The position numbers and the translations under genes were made by a program. This document shows, in pieces, positions 31,701 to 44,287 of a DNA stretch of 64,000 bases (position 1 is the stretch's first letter; every line of letters starts with the position of its first letter). The DNA is from Solanum dulcamara (lineage: Eukaryota; Streptophyta; Magnoliopsida; Solanales; Solanaceae), in assembly GCF_947179165.1 (NCBI RefSeq), contig NC_077244.1, positions 15,014,949 to 15,078,948 on the forward strand, written 5' to 3'. The notes under the pieces were generated by a model. The model did no database searches, was not told the DNA's origin, and was given only the letters and a program-made list of their open reading frames with translations.

Positions 31701-33939
31701 TGTAAGCCCCCCCGAAAGTTGAAAGTCGAAACGAAAGAGAATTCATGAAAACTTTGACTGCTCATGTTTGTACAACTCATAGAGTTGTCTACAACTCGTA
31801 TAAATAATTCGTACAAGTATTGGATAGGGCTGGAAATTGGGCTAAGTCTAGAAGTGAGTTAAAGGGTCAGTTGATGACTTGTAAAGATTTTGACGACTGG
31901 TAGAAATGAGTCATCATTGTAGGGTCTGAGATCCTACAAATTACAATTATCAGAACCCACTCTATAAATCAACAGGATGAATCATAGAGGGGATGATGAC
32001 TCATCAATACGATTTGTAGAGGCAAGTTTAGAATCCCTAAAAATCTCAGGGTTTTAAGAAAATGAAGGCTATGACTCATCGAGTAGTTTACGACTCATAG
32101 ATTAGAGTCGTAGACCCATTCTATTTTTTAGTCCAACCCTACGAGTGGGTTTCTATGACTCATATAATACCCTATGGCTCATAGGGATGACTCGTAGATG
32201 GCTTGAGATAGTTTTTATGAAGGGTATTTTTGTCTTTTTCCATTATTTTCAAGTCAAAACCTTGACCTTTTGGGACTATTTTGAGTACCTTAACAGTACC
32301 CTATACGACAAAATCTCTCATTAACACTTAAACTATTTGAAACCAAGGATTGTAGAAGAGAAGAAAGTCTAGGGTTCAACGTCTTCAAGTGAGGTCTTCC
32401 ATATTCAATTGTTCGTCGAGTTCTAGGTATATAATGTTGAACTAAAGCATGGACCTTGTTCCTCCATATTCCCCATGGTCATGATAAGTTGATTATGAAT
32501 AGATCGAGTTCCCATTAATGTGTTTCTTTAGAACTTTCCTTAAATTTAACTTATTTTACCTATTATTATGTAATTGATATTTTCTACAAACTAGTTTCTT
32601 GAACAAATTATTTGAACTACTAAAGGCGTAAACCCTGATAATATCTTGATGAATATTGAATATATATGACTAAGGATTGATGTCTCGAGCCTTGAACTTG
32701 TGAATGCATGATTGTGATCCGGATGTGAGCATGATGGTAGTCTTGATGAAACTTGATAGTCCCTTATATCTTCATAATTGAACACAAGTGAATGGTCTCA
32801 ACTAAATATTGTCATAAATGATTATCCAAACTAATCTTAAATAAATGATTAGGAACGATTGGATGATTGATTGGTTGAAAGGATTTATTTGATAGAACTA
32901 ATGAACTTATAAAAGTCTATATGAGACTTGTTGATTGACTTGAAGTGGATTTATTGTCTTATGAGCTTCGATTCTTGGGAGGAGTATCTAGAACTGAATT
33001 GGGTAAGATTTGAATCCAATAACTACATAGAAAAATATAGTAGAGGATTGAACCGTTAAGTCGAATGTTTCCTATTTTATTGTCCTGACATGATAGGACT
33101 TGATTTGTTTTGGGATCTATGAATTATTGATTCGTTATTACCCTGGCAAGGTATTATATGAAGTGGCAACAACATAGTCTTGTTGTACTATTGCTAAATC
33201 ATAAGTGATGTATGTTGGATAAGAGAAAACTCTCATATAGGTCTTGATAGTACTTTGATTTCGATTGGATCAGGATTGTCTATGATTGGTCTCTGTCTAA
33301 CCCTTATTCTTGCTTTAGACTTATGATATCTTGATTTAGTTTCTCATCTTTCTGAATTGAGATGTCTAAACTGATTTAATTCTACCTTGATACATGTTTC
33401 ACTCTACTATATTACATAGTCTTACATTCCATGTACTGACGTCCATTTGGACCTGTATTATTTCATTAGACAGAGACAGATTCTAGAGATCATCAACAGG
33501 TGCACCATCGAAGATTTATTCATATTCACTTGATTGGTGAGTCCTCCCCTGCATTCGGAGGATACCATATATGATATCTTCTCTTTGAGTTAGTTTTTGC
33601 ATTTGATTTTGAGGTAGCCATGAACCTGTCATCGGCACCACTTAGACAGTTGATAAAGGCTTCATAGACTAGATTGTTGATGTGCCGATTGGATATTGTC
33701 TTTTAGATAGATTCATTCATACTAGTCTCGTTAATTGGATTAGATAGATTGTTAGAATTTAGCCTTATTCTATAAGTTATCTATTTGATTATCATGATGA
33801 GTTATTTTTAATGAATTAATTCTTCTACTGATAGAATGCTGATTAAATGAATGAGTGAACAAGCTAACTGGTTCGCTTGGGGACTAGCAATAGTCTCTAA
33901 GTGCCGGTCACGCTTAGGGTATCCTCCCGGAGCGTGACA
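31701..33939 (+). mobile_element. Solo LTR D with 5-bp target duplication
   Basis: 2239 bp, TGTAAGCCCC to GGAGCGTGACA, flanked by GTAAT at 31696-31700 and 33940-33944. U3 (31740-32200) is dense in CTACGACTC/GAGTCGTAG-type words. A donor-like TAG|GTATAT is at 32427. The U5 end forms the stem GTCACGC (33907-33913)/GCGTGAC (33932-33938). The downstream half shares the ACTGACGTC and AGAGATC blocks with LTRs A and G. It splits the Athila-type element. Confidence 0.93.
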
Positions 33940-33944
33940 GTAAT

Positions 33945-35513
33945 ATACTAAAGAAGAAATATTATACTTATAACTACTAATAGTTATTTGATATACGAAG
34001 AAGCAAAAAAGAAAATAGTTTTGAGTTTAACGTCGTCAACTCGTTGAAGCTTGTTTGTCAAAGATTCTGGTGATATAAGATTTCAATCGATGACCATTCA
34101 ATTTGAATTTTTCTCCCCCATTTATATATTGAATTTCTATGGCACCATAAGGGGTCACTTCTATTACAATGCACAGTCCTACCTAACGTGACTTGAAATT
34201 TTAGGAAATAATCTCAAACGGTTATTGTACAAGAGAACTTGGTCTCCAACATTAAAATCCTTATGAAGAATGAGGTTATCATGCCATCTTTTTGTCTTTC
34301 CCTTGTAAAACTTAGCATTTTCAAACAATTCAAGTCTGAACTCCTCCAATTAATCAAGCTGCAACAATCGATTCTTACTTACATCTAGAAAATTTAGATT
34401 ACATAATTTTATAGCTCAATAAGTCTTATGTTCTAATTTTGTAGGTAGATGACAAGCTTTTCCTAAAACTAGTATGTAAGGAGATGTTCCTATGGGTGTT
34501 TTGAAAGAAGTTTTGTATGCCCATAAAGCATCATCTAATTTTAATGACCAATCTTTTCCGAAAGAACAAACAGTTTTTACCAAAATTCTTTTTAATTCTC
34601 TGTTGGATACTTTCACCTGCCCGCTTGTTTGAGCATGGTATGGAGTTCCTATTTTATAAGTTACTCCATATCTTGACAAAAAACTATTGAATTGTCTATT
34701 TATAAAATAAGTTCCCTGGTCACTTATGATAACCCGTGGAGTTCTAATCCTAGAAAAAATATTTTTCTTGAGAAAATCACAAACTATAAGAGCATTATTT
34801 TCCTAGTAGCCACTGCTTCTACCCCTCTTAAAACATAATCAACAGCCACTAAAATGTATTCACAACCATTTGACAAAGGAAATAGACCCATAAAATCAAT
34901 GCCCAAACATCAAATATTTCAATTACAATAATAGAGTTAAGAGGCATCTTATCTCTTTTAAAAATGTTTCCGCTTCCCTGGCATTTTTCATAGGTGGCCA
35001 CATAATTTCTTGCATCTTTAACTTCAAGTACTTTAGCGGTTGTTTTGCTTCCTCCATAATTTCCTCCAACAATTCCATCATGGCAACAACTCAAGATGTT
35101 GTTCATTTCTATCTCAGGTACACATATTCTAATTATATTATTTGCACAAAATTTAAACAAGTAAGGATCTTTCCAATAGTAATTCTTGCATCTTACTTCA
35201 GGTTTTTTCTTGGTTGTAAGAAAAATATTCTGGAATACATCTTCCAGCAAAATAGTTGACAATGTCTGCAAACCATAGTGGTTTGTTTTCACTTGATGTG
35301 GTTGCATAGATATGCTCATTGACATATTCTTTTTTGACATTTTTTGTCTTGATAGAAGGATTTTCTAAGTGAGAGAAATAATTATCTGGCTTTATGATCC
35401 TTTTCTATCTCTTATTTCAAGATACAATTCCCATAAAAGGAGTATCTATCTTAGAAATCTAGGTCGGTCTAGCATTTTTTTTGTTAAGAGATACTTTAAA
35501 GTTTCATGGTTAG
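33945..35513 (-). pseudogene. pol: Athila-type gypsy pol remnant: RNase H end and integrase
   Basis: On the minus strand, in order: the RNase H tail (TNHETLKYLLTKK, then LLLWELYLEIRDRKGS) at 35510-35350; an integrase zinc-binding part with CCHDGIVGGNYGGSKTTAKV and a KCQGSGNI segment (35110-34960); the core with TPYHAQTSGQVKVSNRELK, DWSLKLDDALWAYKT and LGKACHLPTKLEHK (34640-34420); and an end with [13 protein letters not shown] and [11 protein letters not shown] (34290-34200). The TSGQVEVSNRE and KACHLPVELEHKA-type motifs are diagnostic of the Athila/Tat branch. Several frameshifts and stops break it, and the core before 34680 is partly out of frame. Insertion of element F at 35514 removes everything upstream. 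Confidence 0.85.
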
Positions 35514-37643
35514 TATAAGACCTAGGAAGTTGAGAAGTCCTAAAAAGAGGTTCAAAAGATGAATTCCCCAAAATATAACCCTTTTGGCCTCAGGTCTATG
35601 ACCATGAGGGCCATCACAGACAGTATTCCTCACCATGGTTCATGGTGAACTACCTTGGTCAAGGTTTAGAAGTTCAGGCCTTGCAGGGATGGGACCACGA
35701 CTGGGACTACGGTCTATGGTAAGCACCACGAGTTGTCGAACCCTCCGTGGTGGCCCTCCCCTGAGACCCTCAGAACTCTGTCCAAGTCTAGGACTATGTT
35801 CCCTCTACCACATCCCGTATTGCCCTTCAAGGACCGTAGTAGGTCTCGTGGTGGGCTTCAGAGGCTAAGTTCCACATCACTATGAGGATAACACAACTAT
35901 TGCCCTTCACGGTCCGTTTTGATGGTCTATCCTGAGTCCCGAATTCAGTTTTAAGCTGAGGTTAATTTGGTCATTCACTATATTTTATTAATATATATGG
36001 ACAGTTTTTGGGACTAAATTCCTACTTATTACTTAACCTAAATTACCTAACCCTCTCATTCTCACCATAATTCCCCAAAATCAAAATTTATTATCTCTAA
36101 ATTCCCTTTCAAGAGTTTTCTTCTCCCTCAAGCAATTCAAAGGGTTTCTTCAAAGTCAAGCTCCCATTCTCTTCAATTTGGGGCTCATCAAGGTCAAGGT
36201 ATATGAGACTTCATCCATGGGTACTTCTCACCCATGGAATCATAATAGTTTCTTCTCAAATTCTCTTATGATTTCTTCAATTAAAAGCCTAATTTCATGA
36301 GTTTTATTGGGTCTTTTCAATTATGAAATATTTCAATGCTATTAGCCTAATTATGCATAATTCACATCAGTTTACATGATTTCAAGTTGAATTTCAATGA
36401 CCCAAGTTATATGCTAGTTTCAATAATGACTCTTGAGTTGTGATCAAGATTTTCAAGTTATCTTCTATGAAAGCTTTATGAATAAGTTAAATATGATTTA
36501 TGCAAATAAGGTTATGAATGATGATTCTATGTTATTTCAAGTAAGTTAATGATAGGTCAAGTTACACCCTAAAGATATATTTTCATGAGTACGAATATGT
36601 AATGATGAAAGGTCTACACCCACATTGTAGGAGTTATATGATAAATGAGATATTTCTATGTTATTTTATAAAATGGGATTGATATTAGCTATTATCTTTC
36701 CTATGATGTTTATTTTCATGTTTTAATGAGTTCTATTGGGATATTGACTAAGCACTGAGAGGAATTTTAGGTGGAGTTTGGTCGATTAACGTAGTTAGCT
36801 ACCCAAGGGAGTCCTAATAGCAATCTTTAGTCCTAAACTATATTGTCTACATAGGTTTACAGATGAAAATATAGCAAAGCTAGTGGATCCACAGAGCACA
36901 GTTAGATGAGTTACTATGGAGTTTGCCCTGGTAAGGTAGCGTCTCCTATTCCGATATGGGAGTCATGGGTTCCATGTAACAGTTTGCATGATCATATATG
37001 TCGGTTAAAGGTCCTATCCCATACCAGTTTCAGTTGAGTTAAGAGTTCTTATGATGATTATGATGTTTTGGTGATAAACCAATGAGATAAATGTTTTAAT
37101 GATTTTATGACTTTATTCATATTTTAAAGATATTGATCTTGCATCCCATAATTCATATTGATTATGTCTGATGTTTATTGTTCATACATGATCTGACGTA
37201 CTTAGTGCATTCCATATACTAATGCATACTTTTGCCTACATTGTATCATAATGTAGTGACCGACGATCATGTTCCTCCTCCTCCCGTTTGTGGCTAGAGT
37301 TAGCACTATTGTACTTTTGGTGAGTCCTCATGTTTCAAGGATGAAATTTTTTATTTCTTATGACTTTATCACTTCTTTTACCTTTTAAATTGGGTGAGCT
37401 AGGAGATTATTTTACTCTCCCATCTAGACTAGTAGAGGCATGTTAGATAGTATAGAGTCTATGTTATCGTTTTCTCATTTCGAGACTTATGTTCTATATG
37501 AGATTTTGCTTCCGTATCTTAATTTCATTTTATTTCTTATTTATCTTATGTATGCTCATGAATGTTATGCTAAGAGGCTTGGTTTGGGTCCTTCAAAATT
37601 CTAATCACCATATTACAACTAGACCCGAGGTGGGGTCGTGACA
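35514..37643 (+). mobile_element. 5' LTR of chromovirus F
   Basis: 2130 bp from TATAAGACC to GGGTCGTGACA, followed by a primer site. The 3' LTR starts at 42735 with the same TATAAG. U3 (35590-35930) is filled with CCATGG/CCACGG/CCGTGG-type words. A donor-like AAG|GTATATG is at 36199. The terminus TA instead of TG is shared by all family F copies here. Confidence 0.88.
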
Positions 37644-37647
37644 AATT

Positions 37648-37659
37648 TGGTATCAGAGC
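37648..37659 (+). other. Primer binding site, element F
   Basis: TGGTATCAGAGC, four bases after the LTR end; a perfect initiator tRNA-Met match. Confidence 0.92.
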
Positions 37660-37855
37660 ACAAGGTTCAACTGTCCTAGGGAGTCTAACATGCCCCATTA
37701 AGTAGAGTCTTTTTCATCCATGTGAAGTGTGTCACATCGATGAATAGGAGGCTATGAGGCATCTTAGAAAACACTTCTTTCATGATCTTATCATGCTATA
37801 GAGTTGAATTCTAAGGTTTCCTCCTCTAATGCTTTCTCTTTGCAATTATAAAATT

Positions 37856-38990
37856 ATGTCTCCATGACGATAACCCATTTGAAGGAATGTTGTTGAAGAG
37901 GAGCAGCACGCTCCAAATGACCCTGTGAATGATCAAGTGTCTAATATGGAGTTTTGAGCTACTTTTCAAATGTTAACCCAAGTCATGGCTACTCAAGTGA
38001 TTTGAGGGGTGGTAGCTCCTCAAAATGTGTCTACTCCAGCTTCAATGGTGAGAAACTTCAAGAGGATGAACCCTGTTGAGTTCTATGGTCCTAAGGTTGA
38101 TGAGGATCCCCTCAATTTTGTGGATGAGTTGTACAAGATTATGGATATCATGAGAGTGACTTTGGAGGAAAAAGTAGAATTGGTGGCCTACAAACACAAG
38201 GGTGTCGCTTAAGTATGATATAATCAATGGAAAGCCGAAAGGTTTGAAGAATGTCCCATAGGTTGGGAGGATTTCAAAGTTATCTTTATTGATCACTTCT
38301 TCCCACTTGAGTTAAAAGAGGCGAAGGGTTGTAGTTTATCAAACTCAAGCAAGGAAATATGAGTGTGAAGAGTATGCTCTCAAGCTCACAAAGTTGTCCA
38401 AATTTGTTCCTTTTTTGGTAGGTGACTCTCGTGCCCAAATGAGAAAGTTAGAATGTCGAACCGCTATGCTCATAATGGAGATAGATATTTCTAGTCTCAT
38501 GACTTATGCCGAGTAAATTGAAGGGGAGAAGCTTAAGAAGAGAATAGTAAGGGAGTCCAAGAGGAATTGGTTTGAAGGCGGGTCTTCTCACAACAAGTCT
38601 GGTGGTGGAAATAGTCGTTTCCAACAAGGCCAAAAGTTCCAAGGTCAAGATTCTTCAAACAATCCGTCTTCAAAGTGTCTAATCCTAAGTCATAAAGAGG
38701 AGCTTTGGGTGGTAAAGTTCTCTCTCCATGCAAGAAGTGTGGGAGAAACCATAAGGGATAGTGTTTAGCGGGTTTGGATGTTTGATGCCAGTGTGAAAAG
38801 TTGGGTTATCATGCAAAGAAGTGTAGGGGTGGATCTAGACCCCAAGTTTAGACTCAGTCTATTAGTCGTGTGGATCAGCGTGCTACTACTTCGGGTGGAG
38901 GCTAGTGCCAAAGTAGATTTTATGCCCTTCAAACTCATCAGGAGTTAGAGGATTCCCCCAATGTTGTAAGTGGTATGTTCAAAGTCTTTG
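37856..38990 (+). pseudogene. gag: Element F gag (heavily degraded)
   Basis: The presumed start ATG 37856 is followed almost at once by stops. Recognisable pieces: VRNFKRMNPVEFYGPKVDED (38048-38107) and KVELVAYKHKGVA; FFPLELKEAK in a shifted frame; then CKKCGRNHKG and CQCEKLGYHAKKCRGG (38733-38830), the double zinc-knuckle region seen intact in element K. Multiple stops (including TAA and TAG at expected Gln positions) and at least two frameshifts. The acceptor before gag seen in A, B and K reads TTTGCAA here, so it is probably mutated. Confidence 0.8.
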
Positions 38991-41900
38991 ACTTTGTTGT
39001 TTAAGCATTATTAGATCTGGGTTCTACTATATCATTTGTTACTCCTTATCTTTCTATGAGATTCACTGTTAGTCTCGAGGTTTTATTAGAGACTTTTCCA
39101 GTTATCCACCTGTTGGTGATTCACTTGTGGCTAAAAGTGTCTATAGAAATTATCCAATTTTAGTTTCTCATAAAATTATCTATGTCGATCTTATAGAGCT
39201 TGATATGACCAATTTCGATGTTATTTTCCGTATGGATTGGCTTTAGGCATGTTATGCTTTTATATATTGTATAAACCGTGTGGCTAAGTTTCAATTCCCA
39301 AATGAGCCGGTCTTGGAGTGAAAAGGTAGTGATTTTGTATTTAAAGGTCAGTTCATTTCATGCCTTAAAGCTTGAAAAATGATTTTCAAAGGTTGCATTT
39401 ATCATCAAGTCTAGGTTAGAGATACTAATTCTGAAACTCCTATTTTTGAGTCAGTTCCAGTTGTTAATGAGTGTCTAAAAGTTCTTCCCAATGATCTTCG
39501 AGGCATTCCTCCCAAAAGGGAAATAGACTTCGATATCAATCTCCTCTCCGATACTCAGCCTATCTCTATTCCTCCTTACCGAATGGCTCTGAAATAATTG
39601 AAAGATTTAAAGGAATACTTGAAGAATTTTCTAGATAAGGGTTTCATTAGATCGAGTATCTCTCGATGGGGTTCTCCAATTCTCTTTGTTCGAATGAAAG
39701 ATCATTATCCCCGAATGTGTATTGACTATCGACAATTAAATAAGGTTACAATTAAGAATAAGTATCACATTTTAAGGATAGATGACTTGTTTGATCAACT
39801 TTAAGGAGCGTGTCGCTTTTCAAAGATTGATCTCCAATTGGGTTATTATCAACTCCAAGTAGGGTATGTGACATTCTGAAGACGGTATTTAGAACTCGAT
39901 ATGGTAACTTTGAATTCTTTGTTATGTATTTTGGACTAACGAATACCCTTGCAACTTTTATGGATTTGATGAACATAGTGTTTAAGCAATACTTGGATAT
40001 GTTTGTGATTGTCGTCATTGATGATATTTTGATCTACTTTCAGAGTAAGGAAGAGCATGTCGATCATTTAAGGATTGTGTTTTAGATTCTCAAGTACCAT
40101 CAATAGTATACAATGTTTAGTAAATGTGAGTTTTGGTTAAGATTAGTTGCTTTCCTTGGTCACATCGTTTCCAGAGAAGGGATTATGGCTGATCAAAAAA
40201 AGACCGAGGTAGTTAAAAATTTGCCTAGACCATTGACTCTTTTCGATATTCAAAGTTTCTTGGGCTTGGCCAGTTATTATAGATGGTTTGTAGAAGCTTT
40301 CTCGTCTATTGCATCGCCTTTAATAGCTTTAACTCAAAAGAATGTGAAATTCCAATAGTCCAAGCCATGTGACAAAAGTGCTCAAGAGCTAAAAGATAGG
40401 ATAACCTCCTCTCTGGTGTTGACTTTGCTGGAAGGTTTCAATGGGTTCGTTGTGTATTTTGATGCTTTATGAGTTGGTTTTGGTTGTGTTATAATGCAAA
40501 ATGGAAAGGTGATAGCTTATGCTTCAAGACAACTCAAGGTACATCAGAATAGTTACCCAACTTACAACTTGGAGTTGGAAGCAGTGGTATTTTCTTTAAA
40601 GTTGTGGAGACACTACTTGTATGATATCCATGTGGATGTTTTCACCAATTTTTGAAATATTTTTTCACTCAAAAGGACTTGAACCTTCGACAAATGAGAT
40701 AGCTTGAATTGTTGAAGGATTATCATATGAGATTGCTATATCATCTGAGAAAGGCAAATTTGGTTGTCGACACTCTTAGTAGATCATCCATGAATAGTGT
40801 TATCCATATTGAGGATGAAAAGAAAGAACTAGTTTGGGATGTGCATAGATTAGCCTGTTTGGATATCCGATTGGTGGATTCCAAAAATGGAGGTATTATT
40901 GTGCAAAATGATTTCGAATCATCTCTTGTGGCAGATTTCAAGGAAAAACAAGACAATGATCCTACTTTGGTAGAATTAAAGAAGGCGGTTGTCAAAAAAT
41001 CCATTGAGTCTTTCTCCCAAGGGGGAGATGGCATTTTGAGATATTAGGGCCGATTATGTGTTCCAAATATTTATGGATTGAGAGATATAATATTGTCCGA
41101 GGCTCATAGCTTGCAGTATTCTATTTATCCAGGTTCCAAAAAGATGTATCGAGATTTGAGGGAAGTGTATTGGTGGAATGCCATGAAGAGGGATATTGTG
41201 GAGTTTGTGGCTAAGTGTCCAAATTATCAACAAGTGAAAGTTGAACATTAAAAACTAGAGGTTTGGCTCAATACATTGAGATTCCTACTTGGAAGTGAAA
41301 AGCCTTGAATATGGACTTTATTACTAGTTTGCCTCGTACTTGTACGTAACATGACTTTATTTGGGTGGTTTTTGATCAAATGACTAAGTCAGCTCATTTT
41401 CTCCTTGTTAAGACTTCATATATAGTCGAGGACTATGATAGATTGTATATTCGATAGTTGGTTAAGCTTCATGGTGTTTCTTTTAGAAACTCATTAACAA
41501 CTGGAACTGACTCAAAAGTAGGAGTTTTGGAATTAGTATCTCTAACCTAGACTAGATGATAGATGCAACCTTTGAAAATCATTTTTCAATCTTTAAGGCA
41601 TGAAATGAAATAACCCTTAAAATCTATCTAAGGTACTTAGTTTACATCTCAGCTTTGGAAATCATTTTGAAAGAATCTAGGTACCCAAGTAAAGCATAGT
41701 ACAACTTTCCACCCACACACAGATGGGAAGGACGAGTGCACCATTCAGATTTTAGAGGATATGTTGAGAGCCTACATTATTGATTTTAAAGGAAATTGGG
41801 ATAATCATTTGCCATTGATAGAGTTTGCCTATAATAACCGTTATCACTCTAGCATTAAGATGGCTTCTTTTGTGGCTTTATATGATAAGAGGTATAGATA

Positions 41901-42489
41901 TCTTATGGGTTGGTTCGAGGTTGGTAAATTTTCTTTGATAGGACCTGAGTTGGTATTTGAGGCTATGGAGAAAGTTACTCATTATTGATAGATTGAAGAC
42001 AGCCAAAGCCGACAAAAGTCCTATTTGGATGTGAGAAGAAGGAAACTTGAATTTGAGGTTCATGATTGGGTTTACTTGAATAAATCACCCATGAAAGGTG
42101 TGATGCACTTTGGTAAAAAAGAGAAGCTTAGTCCCTTATGTGTTTTCCCATATCAAATTTTGAGGTGGATTGGTAGTGTAGCTTATGAGTTGGATTTGCT
42201 TTCTGATTTGGTACCGGTGCACCTGGTGTTTCATGTGTCCTTATTAAGGAAGTTTGTTGGTGATCGTAACTCCATTGTGCTATTGGACAGCATTGAGAAG
42301 AAAGAAAGTCTCTCATATGAGGAGATTTTGGTTGAGATCTTGGACCCGCAAGTGAGGAATTTGAGGAACAAGGAAGTAGCTTCAGTTAAAGTGTTAAGGA
42401 GGAACCAAGAGGTTGAGGGTGCTACATGGGAAGCCGAAGTTGATATGATGTCCCAATATCCTCATTTCTTTCCTTACATCCCTAGTTGA
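38991..42489 (+). pseudogene. pol: Element F pol (heavily degraded, with inverted insertion)
   Basis: Order retained: protease (ALLDLGSTISFVTP, Leu in the D-x-G centre), RT ([32 protein letters not shown] near 39999-40040), RNase H ([19 protein letters not shown]), integrase zinc region, integrase core and C-terminal chromodomain (VLRRNQEVEGATWEAE) ending at TGA 42487-42489. Frames change at least five times and stops are frequent. The central integrase core with the second catalytic Asp is replaced by an inverted copy of 39330-39481 (see 41480-41630). This is the most decayed of the four chromoviruses with recognisable pol order. Confidence 0.85.
41480..41630 (-). repeat. Inverted copy of the protease-RT linker inside integrase
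   Basis: CACTCATTAACAACTGGAAC-type sequence and what follows is the reverse complement of 39330-39481 of the same element. It replaces the integrase segment that carries the ISDRG motif in A and K. Flanks read LHGV on the left and the FWKSF region on the right. Confidence 0.8.
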
Positions 42490-42734
42490 GGTATTTAGTT
42501 CCTTCATGATTCATTTAGGAAAAATTATGTGTTTCAGTTGTTCTCATTGTTTCATATGCATTCATGTTGTTGAAATGAGTTTTAATGTCATGTTTTAGCT
42601 TAAGATTAAAAATTTCATGTTTTATGCATTTTCGAGATGTTTTGCATTCATGTTGGGTTGGTAAGTTCCTTTCCTATACCATTCATGCTAGTTTGAGTCT
42701 CATTCAAGGATGAATGTTCTCAAAGGGGAGATAT

Positions 42735-44287
42735 TATAAGATCCCGAAAGTTGGGAAGTCCTAAAACAAGGTTCAAAAGATGAATTACCCAAAATCTTAG
42801 CCTTTTGGCATCAAGTGATGACCAAGAGGGCCATCACGGACCACGAGACATGGTGCCTTTTTTGGTGACCCTCCCTTGAGAACCTCAGAACTCTTTTTAT
42901 GTCTGGGACCACATCCCCTATAGCATAGACCGTGTTGGGGGTCGTGGTGGGCACCCCTTTCATAGACCCACTTTTAGAGGTTAAGTTCCTCACCACGATG
43001 AGGACCACGAACCGTACTGCCCTTTATGGTCCATAATGATGGTCTATCCCGAGTCCCGAATTCAGTTTTAAGCTGGGGTAAAATTTTTGTCATTCCCTAT
43101 AATTTATTAATGTACATTGATGGTTTTTAGGACTAGATTCCTACTTATTAACAAACCTAAATTCCCTAACCCTCTCATTCTCACCATAATTCCCCAAAAT
43201 CCAAATTATTCTCTCTAAGGTTTCCTCCCAAAAGTCCTCTTCTCCCTCAAACAATTCAAAGGATTTATTCAAAGGCAAGCTCCCATTCTCTTCAATTTTA
43301 GGCTCATCGAGGTCAAGGTATGTGGGACTTCATCCATGGGTACCTTTCACCCATGGAATCCAAACAATTTCTTCTCAAATTGTCTTATGATTTCTTTAAT
43401 TAAAAGCCCTAATTTCATGAGTATTATTGGGTCTTCTCAATTATGATATATTTCAATGCTATTAGCCTAATTATGCACAATTCAAATAATATTGGATGAT
43501 TTCAAGTTGAATTTCAATGACCTAAGTTATATGCTAGTTTCAATTATGACTCATGAGTTACAATCATGATTTTTAAGTTATCTTCTATGAAAGCTTTATG
43601 AATAAGTTAAAGATGATTTATGAAAAGAAGGTTATGATTGATGATTCCATGATGTTTAAAGTAAGTTAACGATTGGGCAATTTAGACCCTAAAGATAAAT
43701 TTTCATGAGTACGGATATGTAATGATGGAAAGTCTACACCCACATTGCATGAGTTATATGATAGATGAGTTATTTCTATGTTGTTTTATGAAGATGGATT
43801 GACATCAGTTATTATCTTTTCTATGATATTTATGATCATATTTTAATGAGTTTTATTGGGATATTGACTAAGCACCGAGAGGACTTTTAGGTGGGGTTGT
43901 TTTTTATAACACACTTAGTTACCCAAGGGTATCTTGGTAGCAATCTTTAGTCCCAAACTATGTTACTGGCGTAGGTTTGCATATGCCAATATGGCAAAGC
44001 TATTAGATCCATATAGCATAGTTAGATGAGTTACTATAGAGTATCCCCTGGCAAGGTACCCTCCCCCATTCTGATGTATGAGTCATCAAATTCTATATAA
44101 TAGCTCTGATGGATTTATATGTTGGTTAAAGGTCCTATCCCACACCAGTTTCAGTTTAGTTAACGGTTCTTATGATAATTATGATGTTTTGAAGCATTGA
44201 CCAATAAGATAAATGTTTTAATGATATTGGTCTTGCATCCCATGATTCATATTGATTTTGTCCGATGTTTATTGTTCATGCATGATC
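42735..44287 (+). mobile_element. 3' LTR of chromovirus F, 3'-truncated
   Basis: Begins TATAAGATCCC after the purine tract CAAAGGGGAGATAT (42721-42734) and follows the 5' LTR to ATTGTTCATGCATGAT (about 44287). There it switches to LTR G sequence; roughly the last 450 bp are missing. The donor CAAG|GTATGT is at 43318. Confidence 0.85.

Noticed and set aside
35635..35868. 77-codon plus frame in LTR F
   Set aside because: Formed by CCATGG/CCGTGG word repeats in U3; no counterpart frame in the other family F copies.
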